A stretch of 64,000 bases of DNA from Rosa chinensis (GCF_002994745.2 NC_037094.1:2402001-2466000), one strand, 5' to 3'; shown: positions 21,311 through 35,155, counted from the first letter of the stretch. Numbers and translations: made by a program. The notes: generated by a model not told the origin, from the sequence alone.

Positions 21311-22720
21311 GTAAATTACCGCAAATACCTGAACCTCGATTTATTAAAATAGTGAAAAGAGACAACAAGTTATTATGTTATACACTATGTTACTATGCAA
21401 CATTGTGTTTTATACAACGAGTTAAAAATTTAATGTTTCATAGTTGACAGGATTGTGTTTTATATTAACGAGTTAAAGAAAGAAAAAAATGTCTCATTTC
21501 TTGACGAAATTGTGTTTTGTATGACAAGTTAAAGATTGCATGTTGGGAGCTTCTATTCATACCTCCAAAATTGGTATTTGGACCTCCCTACTTAATAGAC
21601 CTCTAACTTATTTTTACAAATTACCAATATGCTATCTACACCTCCCTAATTTTCCCAAAATGCCCATTGTCCAATAAAATCAATAAAAATATTTTTTTTC
21701 TTTCTAGATTTTATTCATACCTCCAAAATCGGTAATAGACCTCCTTCAATTTTTGAACAATTCACAATCCTATTTTACCTTTGAAAAAAAAAAATCTCCA
21801 GGTGGTAGTCTCTTTCTTTCACATAATTTTGTCACTTCTATTTTGTTTCTTTCATCCATATGTATTTTTTAGTCTTTCTTCCAAAATTCTAACTATCATA
21901 GTTTGGCTTTTGTTTCAGTTTGGTTTATATTACTATTATGCTTTCTGGCTTTGTTTTTCTCTTTTTGACCTTCTGGCCTTTGTGTACTGCTATTGTATTA
22001 CAACAACAACAACAACAAGGAAATAAAAAGAAGTCTGCCATGCTATCAAGTCTATGAAACTATAGTACAAGAGAATTGAAGTGAAAACAAAGAAATCCAA
22101 CAATCAGATAGTTAGATAGCATAATAGCACCAACCTTTCAGGCCATATCAAGTTAATCGAAAAGCCTACAATTATAGAAGAGTAATTAAATAAAAGGTCA
22201 TTCAATGTAAGATCAAACACAATTAGGTCCTAGACTCTCTAAGGACAAATTCTAATCATTCTTCCCAATGGCCTGCACAAAAAAACATGGTGTCAAATCG
22301 AACTATTTAATCAAACCAAGAACCAAAATTCCAAGTTTATGAAGTGGATGCTTCTAGTTTTGAGTACAGTAGTACTAATCGAGAACATCATACCATGTAA
22401 TCAAGATGCAAAACCAAAATTTCAATTTTCTCAAGTAGATGCTTCAAGGTTTTAGTAGTACTAATCGAGAAACCAGAGTGTTAGACATTGATGCGATACA
22501 ATGGTCAGTGATTTTAGAGTTTATGTTGGAGGAGAAGGTTTTCTCCAAGTTGAAAACTACTAGAGATAAGAAGAGGCATTTTTTTTTCTCTTTTATGTCC
22601 TTATTGGTAATTTGACATGAGTTGACAAAGTCAACTATTACTTAGAAAAAGAGAGAGTTCCAAATACTAATTTTGGAGGTATGAATAGAAACTCCCTAGA
22701 TACAAGTGATAACCTTGTAG
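21311..22720 (+). other. intron 2 of P450 copy B with a TIR element
   Basis: The intron contains three degenerate copies of an attgtgttttatat/gagttaaag phrase (21400-21535), then an inverted-repeat element listed separately. The acceptor is ccttgtag at 22720. Confidence 0.5.
21545..22697. mobile_element. terminal-inverted-repeat DNA transposon, unclassified
   Basis: The left end GGGAGCTTCTATTCATACC and the inverted right end GGGAGTTTCTATTCATACC match over about 36 bp with few mismatches (continuing tccaaaattggtatttgga). The length is about 1.15 kb. I could not find a clean target duplication; a Mutator-like origin is possible because the ends start with G. A small frame at 21781-22026 has no recognisable domain. 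Confidence 0.6.
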
Positions 22721-22870
22721 GTAACCTTCGAAAATATTGAGAAACTATTTGCAAGTTTGGAGCCCGGATCTCTCCTAGATACAAGTGATAACCTGTTTGC
22801 AGGATTGATCAATGGAATTAGAGCCCAACCATTCAACATTCCAGGATCTGCTTGTCACCATGCTCGTCAG
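22721..22870 (+). pseudogene. CYP88-like P450 copy B, exon 3 (open frame)
   Basis: Reads without a stop as TFENIEKLFASLEPGSLLD, then NLFAGLINGIRAQPFNIPG and CHHARQ at the donor cag|gttttg. This corresponds to helices F-G of a CYP88-like P450, with the NIPG loop conserved. It is better preserved than the same exon of copy A. Confidence 0.7.
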
Positions 22871-22973
22871 GTTTTGATCTTCATTTTCTAACCTCAAAAT
22901 GATATGAATCTTTTGATTTTTTGATCTGGCAAATCAACTAAGTGGATGATCAAACTAATGGCTAAATTTACAG

Positions 22974-23165
22974 CGTAGGAAGAAGCTTGACGCCATTTTA
23001 TAGATGGAGCTAGAGAAGAAAAAGAACCAAAAAGGAGTTGTCACAAATGATCTTATGGATGGTCTTATGCAACTTAAAAAAGATGAGGGAAATAAACAAA
23101 GTGACCAAGAGGTTATGGATAACATTGTGAGCCTTGTTATTGCTGGATATGCGTCGACTTCCCTT
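22974..23165 (+). pseudogene. CYP88-like P450 copy B, exon 4 first half (helix I)
   Basis: Starts RRKKLDAIL then a TAG in place of a sense codon, followed by MELEKKKNQKGVVTNDLMDG and, further on, DNIVSLVIAGYASTS. AGYASTS is the helix I oxygen-binding motif (A/G-G-x-D/E-T-T/S type) of a P450 heme pocket. The exon is cut after TCCCTT by a retroposon and resumes at 29010. Joined, the reading continues through ASMWAIYYLAKFPNVIQELR, typical of CYP88 relatives. Confidence 0.75.
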
Positions 23166-24111
23166 TTTTTGATCAAATAATTGCATTCATACGGAAGATG
23201 TTACAAGCGGTATGAATAATACTACAAACACGGCCACTAATGGACCATTTATAACAAGTTCAGACCAAAAGGCCTGAACACCACCTCCAAATAGAGCTAC
23301 CAGATCTCCGGTACACCATGAGGCACAGAAAATGGTCATCCCGACCAAGAAGACTCAAAATCCGACGAAGTGCCAACATCGTTGGTAAAGAAATGTCGGC
23401 GTACCAATCGGGTAGTGGCTCTAACCCAAGAAGGAATAGCAAATATTGGAGTCAGCTCCGCCTCCTGAGAAGTGAATACTCATGATAAAAGAGGGTGAAC
23501 AACGTCATCACTCGATCAGTGGTGTTTATTAATGAGGTACCAATCAGACCACATAGGGTCAACAATAAACCAAACAAGAAAGCAAAATAAGAAACATAAC
23601 AGGATAAAATAAAATAGAAAAAACAAATAACAGGAGATGCATCAGCCCAGGCATGACCACCACGCCCGGCCTACGGCTACGAATAGGCCCAGATAAGATT
23701 TCCCATACCCGAAGACCACCCTAGACCAGGCACAGGTAGTAGCCCAAGACCGCTTCACCACCTGCTTCCGTCCGAACAGCCGCCATTCCATCACAGTCTC
23801 CGCCACCTTGCAACCATAAACTGAACGAGGCCACCACACTAGCCTAGACCACAGACTTCATCGAGACCGCCACCTTCAGATCCGTAGCTCCACTGCACCA
23901 AACTCGAGGGGAACCCCTTGAGACAACTCGACGAAACCCGATCTGGTCTCAGATCACCAGAGAGCTCTGATACTACGTTGAGAAGCTCAGACTGACCCGA
24001 TCCGAAACAAGAGAAGGTGGATCTGGTTCTAAAACCTCTATTCCCCCCACCAGCCACGAGATAAATCCCTAGCCGCACCCGGATCTGAACCCCCCTCGCC
24101 CCAGTCTGTAG

Positions 24112-24367
24112 TGTTAGAGAGAATCAATCTTCTCATCCAATCATACCCAGAATCTCCTCCATTAAATAGTTCCTATGATTATGCATCAGTTTATGCAGTG
24201 GCTACAATCTAGCATTAGTTTTGATTAGCTGTATATTTGTTGTAAATGCATATCAGTTTTCTGATTTGCTGTAATTGCTAGTTATTCTCTTTGTGTAACA
24301 GCAGCAATTAGGCTGCTATATATCTGTATACTTGTAATGAGAATGATAAGGAAAATCACTTTCTACA
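24112..24367 (+). repeat. 5' LTR of the copia element
   Basis: 256 bp, TG...CA ends. It contains promoter-like AT-rich phrases (gctatatatctgtat near 24314) close to the end, typical of short plant copia LTRs. Confidence 0.93.
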
Positions 24368-24379
24368 TGGTATCAGCCT
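24368..24379 (+). promoter_or_regulatory. primer binding site of the copia element
   Basis: TGGTATCAGCCT directly after the 5' LTR. The first nine bases match the complement of the initiator tRNA-Met 3' end used by copia elements; the rest diverges from the usual AGC. Confidence 0.85.
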
Positions 24380-24384
24380 AGGTC

Positions 24385-27300
24385 TTGGATCCTTTCCTGT
24401 GTGCAATCCTCCTTCTTCCTTTTCCAAAATTCCTGCCTCTTTCTTTTCCCAAATTTCTTGCCTTCAGCTTGCCTGCATTGCTTATCCTGACCAGAATAGA
24501 CCAGTTTTTGCCTCTCTACGCGATGCAGCATCACCTGCTCTCTTCTCCTACCTGGGCTTCCCCTTCTTCTCCATGCCCACAGAGGTTCTCCAACCCAAGT
24601 ACTGCTCCCCATTTTGCTGGGGTTCACTATGCTGCTGATCCAAATTGGTACCCGGACACCGGTGCAACCCACCACATGACAGCCATGCCTGTCAACAATC
24701 CACAATCTTATGGAGGGCCTCATAGTGTCTATATGGGTAATGGGGACTCAATGCCCGTTTCCCATACTGGTAACCTCCCCTTGTCATTAGGTTCTTCTAC
24801 TTTCTCTCTACAAAATGTCTTCCGCATTCCATCAATTCGTAAAAATCTTCTCTCTGTTGCTCGTTTCACCAAGGACAATCTTGTTTTCTTCCTATTTGCC
24901 CCAGATTTCTATCAAATCTATTGTTTACGTACTGGTCGCTTGTTGTTTCAGGGCCCATGCAAAGATGGTCTCTACCCGCTACGCTTGTCTCCCGAGTCCA
25001 CAGTTCCTCATGCACTCTCCTCTATTCACTCTTCTCTTTGGCACAATCGCTTGGGTCATCCTTCCTCTTCTGTTTTAGCTCGTTTACGATCTACTCTTGG
25101 CTCCACACTTCCTTTTAATTCTTTTTGCAATACATGCGCACTTAGCAAGTCCCATCTATTACCTTTTTCATCCAAAAATATTTCTGCTTCTTCTTTATTT
25201 TCTATAATTCATAGTGATGTCTGGATGTCTCCTACCTTGTCTGTAACTGGTTTCAAATATTATGTTCTTTTCACAGATGAATACTCTCGTTATACATGGC
25301 TTTATCCTATGCGCCGGAAAAATGAGGTCCTTACTCACTTTCAAAAATTAGTTTCCATGATTCGAAATATTTTCCACAGTTCTGTCCAATACCTCCAAAG
25401 TGACAATGGTACAGAATATGTCAACAATGCCTTCTCCCAGTTCTGTGACTCTTCAGGCATCCAACAACGCTTTTCTTGCCCATACACTCCCCAACAAAAT
25501 GGGCTTGCTGAACGAAAACATCGACATATTGCTACTATGACTCGCACTCTCCTTCTCACCTCGGGTGCTCCTCAAAATCTTTGGGCTGAAGCTGTTCTCA
25601 CCTCTGTCTATCTCATTAACCTTCTTCCCACTCCTACTCTAAATTGGGATACTCCTCATACACGTCTCTATGGTCATCCTCCTTCTTATTCCTCTCTTCG
25701 AGTCTTTGGTTGTTCCTGTTTTCCTCATCTTGGTCCTTATGTCTCCAACAAACTCTTGAGTCGTAGTATAGAGTGTGTGTTTCTGGGTTACAGTCCTCAA
25801 CATAAGGGTTACCGTTGTCTAGATCCCACCACTGGTCGTGTTTATGTCTCTAGGCATGTTTTATTTAACGAAACATCTTTTCCATACAAAAATTTGCAGG
25901 TACCCCTTCCTGGCCCGCTGGAATTCCAAATTTTGACCAACAGAGGTCCACTTCCTCCCTCCACAGACTCAACTTCCAGCAGCCCAAGTTCACAGCCCAA
26001 TACCCCAAGTCCACAATCTGGTCAACATTCACCTACGTTGTCTCTCGCATCAGACCCGCCCTCCACTGCTCTCGTGCTTCCGCGTCCTTCATCACCGACC
26101 CAGCTGCCGTCGTCGCCGATCACCAGTCGTGCTACTTCGGTCGTCACTTACCGTCTTCCAACCACCACCGGCCTAGCAGATCTCACTCTACCTTCTTCAG
26201 CAATTCCATCCTCACCTCCCTCCATCCCCCGCGTTCCTCCCCTCTCGATCCAGACTTCTCTGCCGTCAGCCCCAGCCGACGCATCCAGTCATGGATCTCC
26301 TCAGTCGCCGTCTGCTTCCCAAGCACCTCCATCGCCGCCATCTTCCACCGCTCCTCCGTCACAGCCAGTTTCCCCTGTCGCGCCAGTGATCCAGTACAGT
26401 CGCCGTCGACCTTCTCATCCTTCGACGGCGCCCCCGACCACAGCACCGGCCGCCTCGGATCTGTTCACTCAACCAACACCGGCATCTCCTACCCAGGTTG
26501 CCAAGTCCCTGGGTGAAGCTCATTCTCAGATCGAAGCTCCAGTTGACGCTCCTCCTCTGGTTGTCGCGCCGGCCGCCCACTCTATCCAACCCACCTCGGC
26601 CAATCCCCCTCCACCGGTTCATCCCATGATCACTCGCCTCCGCGACGGCACTCAGCATCTCAGACAACTCACAGATGGCACTATCCGATATCCTCTGCCT
26701 CGAGCTCTTGTCACCTTCCTAGACACTGTTGAACCCACCTGCTACTCTCAGGCATCTCAGAAACCCGAATGGCGTGCCGCAATGACAGAGGAAATCAATG
26801 CCCTGTTGAAGAACAACACATGGACTTTGGTGCCTTCCTCCCCAGCACAGAATACAGTGGGTTGTAAATGGGTGTTTCGGGTGAAGCGGAAATCTGATGG
26901 CTCTATTGAGCGCTACAAGGCTCGCCTAGTAGCCAAGGGATTCCACCAGCAGCAAGGTATTGATTACGATGAAACATTTAGCCCTGTGATTAAACCTGCC
27001 ACTATTCGTACTGTGCTTACACTTGCTGTGTCTCGCGGCTGGTCCCTACGCCAATTGGATGTGAAGAATGCTTTTCTTCATGGCATTCTCAACGAAACTG
27101 TCTATATGGTTCAACCTCCAGGTTTCATTGATCCGGCCCGGCCTTCCCATGTCTGCAAGCTCAACAAAGCCCTTTACGGACTTAAGCAAGCTCCCCGTGC
27201 CTGGTTTCATCGAATGCGTACTTTTCTTTTATCTATTGGCTTCGTTCAAAGTATTGCAGATTCCTCCTTGTTCATTTATCGTCAAGGGGTTCACACAATT

Positions 27301-28332
27301 TATTTCCTACTCTATGTTGATGATATTGTGGTGACGGGTAGCAATGATCAGCTTATGCAAAGTTTTATTGATACTCTTGGCCGTGGTTTTGACATCAAGG
27401 ATTTAGGTCCTCTCCATTATTTCCTTGGTTTACAAGTCACTCCTCATTCTCATGGGCTACACATCAATCAAATTAAGTATGCTCATGATCTGCTCTCCAA
27501 GCACGATCTCTTACTCAGTAAGCCTGTGAGTACACCAATGTCTGCTAAGTCTGACCTCCATGCCACTGATAGTATAGTCCTTGACAACCCTACCACATTC
27601 CGTGAACTTGTTGGGTCCTTGCAATATCTCACCATCACACGTCCTGACATTGCCTTTGCCGTTAACACGATTTCACAATTTATGAGCCAGCCACGTGTGT
27701 CTCATCTTGTAGCTGTCAAACGCATCCTTCGTTACATCAAAGGCACTCTTGGTCATGGTCTACTGTTCACACCACAGCATCAACCGGTTACTCTTTCTGC
27801 CTACTCTGATGCTGATTGGGCCGGCTGTCCCATCACTCGTCGCTCAACATCTGGCTATCTTGTATACCTTGGTTCTAATCTCATCTCTTGGTGTTCTAAA
27901 AAGCAGCCTACCATTGCTCGCTCTAGTGCCGAGTCCGAGTATCGCTCTCTTGCCCATGCCAGTGCCGAAACAACTTGGTTGGGATATTTACTATATGAGC
28001 TTGGTGCTCGGATACAGTTCCCCATTTTGTTACATTGTGATAATCTGAGTGCCACTTATATGGCTTCCAATCCTGTTTTTCATGCACGCACCAAGCACAT
28101 TGAGCTCGATTACCACTATGTTCGCGAAAAGGTTGCTCGTGGTAGTCATCGAGTTTGTTTCATTCCATCCAAGGACCAGCCGGCGGATTTACTCACTAAG
28201 CCACTTCACAAGTCTCGCCATCTTCTCTTTTCCGACAAACTTGTCCGTCCAGGACCGCCAAGTTTGAGGGGGGCTGTTAGAGAGAATCAATCTTCTCATC
28301 CAATCATACCCAGAATCTCCTCCATTAAATAG
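24385..28332 (+). CDS. copia Pol polyprotein (protease-integrase-RT-RNase H), gag deleted
   Basis: A 1315-codon open frame. The first 60 or so residues look like out-of-context leader. From about residue 76 it resembles the gag/protease junction, with protease DTGA at 91-94. Next comes the GAG-pre-integrase HHCC finger (WHNRLGH near 219, then CNTC), the integrase core with D, D (LQSDNGTEY) and E (PQQNGLAERKH), a long Pro/Ser-rich linker, reverse transcriptase with LDVKNAFLHG and YVDD (977-980), and RNase H (SDADWAG, SSAESEY, then HARTKHIELDYHYV). All expected catalytic motifs are visible. It ends 58 bases inside the 3' LTR. Without gag it could not form particles alone; helper gag in trans would be needed. 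The true translation start is uncertain. Confidence 0.92.
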   Translation: MDPFLCAILLLPFPKFLPLSFPKFLAFSLPALLILTRIDQFLPLYAMQHHLLSSPTWASPSSPCPQRFSNPSTAPHFAGVHYAADPNWYPDTGATHHMTAMPVNNPQSYGGPHSVYMGNGDSMPVSHTGNLPLSLGSSTFSLQNVFRIPSIRKNLLSVARFTKDNLVFFLFAPDFYQIYCLRTGRLLFQGPCKDGLYPLRLSPESTVPHALSSIHSSLWHNRLGHPSSSVLARLRSTLGSTLPFNSFCNTCALSKSHLLPFSSKNISASSLFSIIHSDVWMSPTLSVTGFKYYVLFTDEYSRYTWLYPMRRKNEVLTHFQKLVSMIRNIFHSSVQYLQSDNGTEYVNNAFSQFCDSSGIQQRFSCPYTPQQNGLAERKHRHIATMTRTLLLTSGAPQNLWAEAVLTSVYLINLLPTPTLNWDTPHTRLYGHPPSYSSLRVFGCSCFPHLGPYVSNKLLSRSIECVFLGYSPQHKGYRCLDPTTGRVYVSRHVLFNETSFPYKNLQVPLPGPLEFQILTNRGPLPPSTDSTSSSPSSQPNTPSPQSGQHSPTLSLASDPPSTALVLPRPSSPTQLPSSPITSRATSVVTYRLPTTTGLADLTLPSSAIPSSPPSIPRVPPLSIQTSLPSAPADASSHGSPQSPSASQAPPSPPSSTAPPSQPVSPVAPVIQYSRRRPSHPSTAPPTTAPAASDLFTQPTPASPTQVAKSLGEAHSQIEAPVDAPPLVVAPAAHSIQPTSANPPPPVHPMITRLRDGTQHLRQLTDGTIRYPLPRALVTFLDTVEPTCYSQASQKPEWRAAMTEEINALLKNNTWTLVPSSPAQNTVGCKWVFRVKRKSDGSIERYKARLVAKGFHQQQGIDYDETFSPVIKPATIRTVLTLAVSRGWSLRQLDVKNAFLHGILNETVYMVQPPGFIDPARPSHVCKLNKALYGLKQAPRAWFHRMRTFLLSIGFVQSIADSSLFIYRQGVHTIYFLLYVDDIVVTGSNDQLMQSFIDTLGRGFDIKDLGPLHYFLGLQVTPHSHGLHINQIKYAHDLLSKHDLLLSKPVSTPMSAKSDLHATDSIVLDNPTTFRELVGSLQYLTITRPDIAFAVNTISQFMSQPRVSHLVAVKRILRYIKGTLGHGLLFTPQHQPVTLSAYSDADWAGCPITRRSTSGYLVYLGSNLISWCSKKQPTIARSSAESEYRSLAHASAETTWLGYLLYELGARIQFPILLHCDNLSATYMASNPVFHARTKHIELDYHYVREKVARGSHRVCFIPSKDQPADLLTKPLHKSRHLLFSDKLVRPGPPSLRGAVRENQSSHPIIPRISSIK

Positions 28333-28530
28333 TTCCTATGATTATGCATCAGTTTATGCAGTGGCTACAATCTAGCATTAGTTTTGATTAGCTGTATATT
28401 TGTTGTAAATGCATATCAGTTTTCTGATTTGCTGTAATTGCTAGTTATTCTCTTTGTGTAACAGCAGCAATTAGGCTGCTATATATCTGTATACTTGTAA
28501 TGAGAATGATAAGGAAAATCACTTTCTACA
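28275..28530 (+). repeat. 3' LTR of the copia element
   Basis: 256 bp, by eye identical to 24112-24367, implying that no substitution has built up since insertion. Confidence 0.93.
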
Positions 28531-29009
28531 TGTAGGACCACCTTCAGCTCCGCAGCTCCACCGCACCAAACTCGAGGGGAACCCCCTGAGACAACTCGAC
28601 ATAACTACGTCTAGAAGCTCAGACTGACCCGATCAGAAATGAGAGAAGATGGATCTGTTACTATAACCTCCATTCCCCCCACCAAACACGAGACCATAGC
28701 CGCACCCGGAACTGAACCTCCCTTACTCCCGTCTGTTGGATCTGCAACTCCCTACCCAACCAATCCCTTCCTTCCTACTTAGTCACCCAAACCCAGGACG
28801 AAAGAACAGAACGATGAAGGCAAACAAAAGGGGGCGAGCACTCCATCAAAAACCACTTTCTCTCCCGGACCGAGACACCGTGGCGGTGTCGCCGACAGTG
28901 TTCGGCCGGGAGAGAGGACTCTCTCTCTCTATTTGTGTTTTTTGCTGGGCGCGTTCTATTTTAGTTGGGCGCGTGTCTTGTTATGTTTTGGGTTGCGTCG
29001 ACTTCCCTT

Positions 29010-29069
29010 GCATCAATGTGGGCGATATATTATCTTGCCAAATTCCCAAATGTCATCCAAGAGCTTCGG
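29010..29069 (+). pseudogene. CYP88-like P450 copy B, exon 4 second half
   Basis: Continues helix I and helix J (ASMWAIYYLAKFPNVIQELR) immediately after the 16-bp duplication, ending at the donor cgg|gtatgc. In frame with 22974-23165 once the retroposon and one duplication are ignored. Confidence 0.75.
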
Positions 29070-29210
29070 GTATGCATGTGTGTTCTTCACCGTCTTATAT
29101 TACTCTTACAATGAACAAAATCATATACGGGAAAACAAAAAGCAATTACTTATATATCTTCATTTCTTGAGGTTCTCATATGTATTATATGTGCGTGGAG
29201 CTATATACAG

Positions 29211-29298
29211 GAGGAGAATACGGCTATACGCCGGGATCAACAAGAAAGAAGATTCCATTACAAGTGAAGATGTTTATGAAATGAAATGCACAAATAAG
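29211..29298 (+). pseudogene. CYP88-like P450 copy B, exon 5 (frameshifted)
   Basis: After the acceptor atatacag the frame reads EENTAIRRD, then shifts frame to KKEDSITSEDVYEMKCTNK at the donor aag|gtattg. This is the J' / K-helix approach of the family. The frameshift lies around gggatcaac (29232-29240). Confidence 0.7.
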
Positions 29299-29486
29299 GT
29301 ATTGGCATCTGTATATGGAAGTTTCTAGCAAGTAGATAGAAATTAAGGATAAATTATATAGCTAAAATAAGTGTGTTTTCAGATGAAGAGCTCGCTTGAA
29401 AATATGACAGTATTCCTTGTTATAATTAAGGAATTAATCTAAAGACAGAAAGGTTTCCTCACATAGATACAAATGGTTACATGTAG

Positions 29487-29564
29487 GTGGTGGAAGAAAC
29501 AGTAAGAATGGCTAACATTGCAGCATTTATTTTCCGGACTGCTACAAGGATGCTGAGTACAAAG
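29487..29564 (+). pseudogene. CYP88-like P450 copy B, exon 6 (ExxR helix)
   Basis: Reads VVEETVRMANIAAFIFRTAT. EETVR is the ExxR motif of helix K, needed for the P450 fold. A single-base loss then shifts the frame (aggatgctgagtac instead of a KDAEYK-type reading) before the donor aag|gtacg. No heme-binding exon (FxxGxRxCxG) was found downstream, so the gene is truncated. Confidence 0.7.
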
Positions 29565-31637
29565 GTACGATTATGTTCAAAATTGTTAATTTCATCAAGT
29601 TACCACAAATTATTTATCGTGGTTTTGAGATCCCTAACTGTTGTACAGATGGAAAAAATTACACCTGAAAGTCCAATTACCAAAAATATTTGTTTGAAAA
29701 ATCCCTAACTGTGGTTTTGAGATCCTAGCAGTTTCCACCTGAAAGTCCAATTTCATCAAGTTACCACAAATTATTTATCGTGGTAATTGGACTTTCAGGT
29801 GGAAACTGCTCAATCCAAAAGCACAAATGGTTTATCGGAAAATTTTACAGTACCTGCATGTATGTGATACATTCATTTACATATTTGATGATAATTTTGT
29901 TGTCGTTGTGGTAAATAGAGTTATTTTTTTAGGTAATTTTAGTTCTATTAGAGGTAATTACTCCATCTACGATATTTTTACAAGTTTATGAACAAATTGT
30001 TGTCAATGTGGTAACTTGGTTCAATTATATGTAAATGTGTAAAACAAATGTGATCATTTTGTTGTCAATGTTGTAAATTTGGTTCAACTAAATTGTAATT
30101 TTGGTTCAATTAGATGTAAATGAGTGTATGATAAACATCCAAGTACTCTATACAACCTCTTTAGCGTATGAACCAAAAATAATAATAATAATTGCAATTT
30201 TTAATTTAGTTTCTTTCTTGGTTAAGACTAGTATCACATGTAAACTAATATGTATTTTGTGTGAGAAGTTTGAATTGTATTTAATGATGTCACCTCGAAT
30301 GTTGCTCAATACAATTCTATTCTCTTTTCTATATATTTTACTTAAAATTAAGAAGAAATGAATGAATAATATATTCAACAACCAAATACAGTTAGCCCCA
30401 AAGCATTACATATGCAAAACTTAAAATGAGAGATGAGACTGAGAGGTAGAAAAAGTAGAATCAAGTGGAAGATATACTCAATCATATCATTTTGAATTGT
30501 TGTAGGTTTAAATCCTCCTAATCATGAGTACTTGCACTAAAACATTTGGGTTAGTTCGGAATATCATTGCCATGTATGATCATCAACTTGAATTCTCTGA
30601 TTCCATAATAAAAAGTTATCCCCATTTTACTTTAGTCTCTTATATTAACCCCAAATTAACTACCAAACTGATATACACATCCAAGAACACGTATCAGCCA
30701 AATTCGTATATTTTTGCCAAAAAAACAAGACGACAAATTCGTTATTTCGTATACAACCCTTGAAGACCCAACCCTTTTCTTTTCTTCAACAACAAGGTTT
30801 GATCGGAAAATCGTTCCCAGGCCCATTATCACTTCACAATTATGATGCTAAGCGCAAAGTAGACGTACCAGCCCAGACTTACCGTAGCCGAACCCATAAG
30901 TATTGTAGGGTCAGCTTGTACCGGTTAGTATCTGTCTCACTGAGCACCCAGTCAGTAGCGACCACATGTTCAAAATTGCAGCAACAATTACTCAACAAAG
31001 CTCAACTCTTTCCAGTGAAGCCCAGTTTTCTGAAATCTTTTATATTTGCAACAAGGAATTACATCAATTACCGAAGCAATGAAAGATAACTTTTTTTTTC
31101 TTGCTCGGGTGCAAGTATACTCTTATTTTGGACAACAATGAAATGAACAAAAATTATTCTAAATCACAGCAGTGCTGACGTAACACATAATATAAACAAT
31201 CTTAATTCTTTATATTTGTAGTCAATCTTTTTAGCAGTGATTCAACCATCCATTTTTATTTATTTAACTATTGGTCGATGTTCTGAATCTTTTTGTGAAA
31301 TGAGTGCCGGATGAGTTTCATTGCAGAGTAAATTTTTTGAAATTTGTAGACAACGGCAATTCCATGCACAACTTTCTATATTTCAAAAGGCCTGTCCTTC
31401 ACTCTGCTCATAAATTATAGGAAAAAGCAACCTTTACCCCCCTCTCTCTGTCTCTCTCTTCGTGCTTCAAAAATTATGATTAATATATTTCTATCATGGT
31501 ATTAGTACCCCACCTCCTTGAGCTTCACTCTACCCACTGTTGCCATCACAGTTCAAACTTCCAACACTTTTTAACTCCCATATTGTTCAGTGAAGAAGAG
31601 ACCCTAGCCTGTGCAGAAACAGCTCATTTTGAAGAAA
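29565..31637. other. intergenic, repeat-rich then promoter side of the kinase gene
   Basis: Contains a direct repeat (29588-29622 and 29749-29783) and a perfect inverted repeat (next entry). The rest, to 31637, is AT-rich with no recognisable gene. The last few hundred bases should hold the promoter and leader of the receptor kinase gene; a tctctctctctg pyrimidine run lies at 31443-31458. Confidence 0.5.
29727..29810. repeat. perfect 26-bp inverted repeat (fold-back)
   Basis: 29727-29752 (starting agcagtttccacctg) is the exact reverse complement of 29785-29810, with a 32-base spacer that also occurs as a direct copy at 29591-29622. It could be a small MITE remnant or a local inverted duplication. 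Confidence 0.9.

Positions 31638-35155
<3,518 letters not shown>

Larger units (their letters stand above)
24112..28530 (+). mobile_element. Ty1/copia retrotransposon lacking gag, very young
   Basis: A 4419-bp element with 256-bp LTRs (24112-24367 and 28275-28530) that I read as identical, TGTTAGAG...TTTCTACA, flanked by the duplication tgtag (24107-24111 and 28531-28535). The primer binding site TGGTATCAG (24368, initiator tRNA-Met type) follows the 5' LTR, and a polypurine tract gaggggggc (28266-28274) precedes the 3' LTR. The pol frame is intact, but between the primer site and the protease there is room for only about 85 codons, so most of gag including the zinc knuckle is missing. It sits between the two monomers of the LINE-like retroposon, so it is the latest of three nested events. 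Confidence 0.95.
23166..28993 (-). mobile_element. LINE-like retroposon (about 1.4 kb) split by a copia element
   Basis: Inserted in P450 exon 4 with a 16-bp duplication tgcgtcgacttccctt (23150-23165 and 28994-29009). Long variable duplications plus a T-run at 23164-23170 (a poly-A tail on the minus strand preceded by TTGATC) indicate target-primed reverse transcription. After removing the copia element, 1404 bp remain. The minus-strand 5' portion has two tandem monomers (about 205 bp at 28536-28740 and about 242 bp at 23870-24111) sharing phrases such as accaaactcgaggggaaccc. No ORF1, endonuclease or RT frame is present, so it is a non-autonomous LINE derivative or similar retroposon. Confidence 0.8.

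Noticed and set aside
28736..29328. Frames spanning the retroposon/P450 border as independent genes
   Set aside because: They join retroposon sequence to P450 exon sequence in wrong frames; the P450 reading explains the conserved parts.
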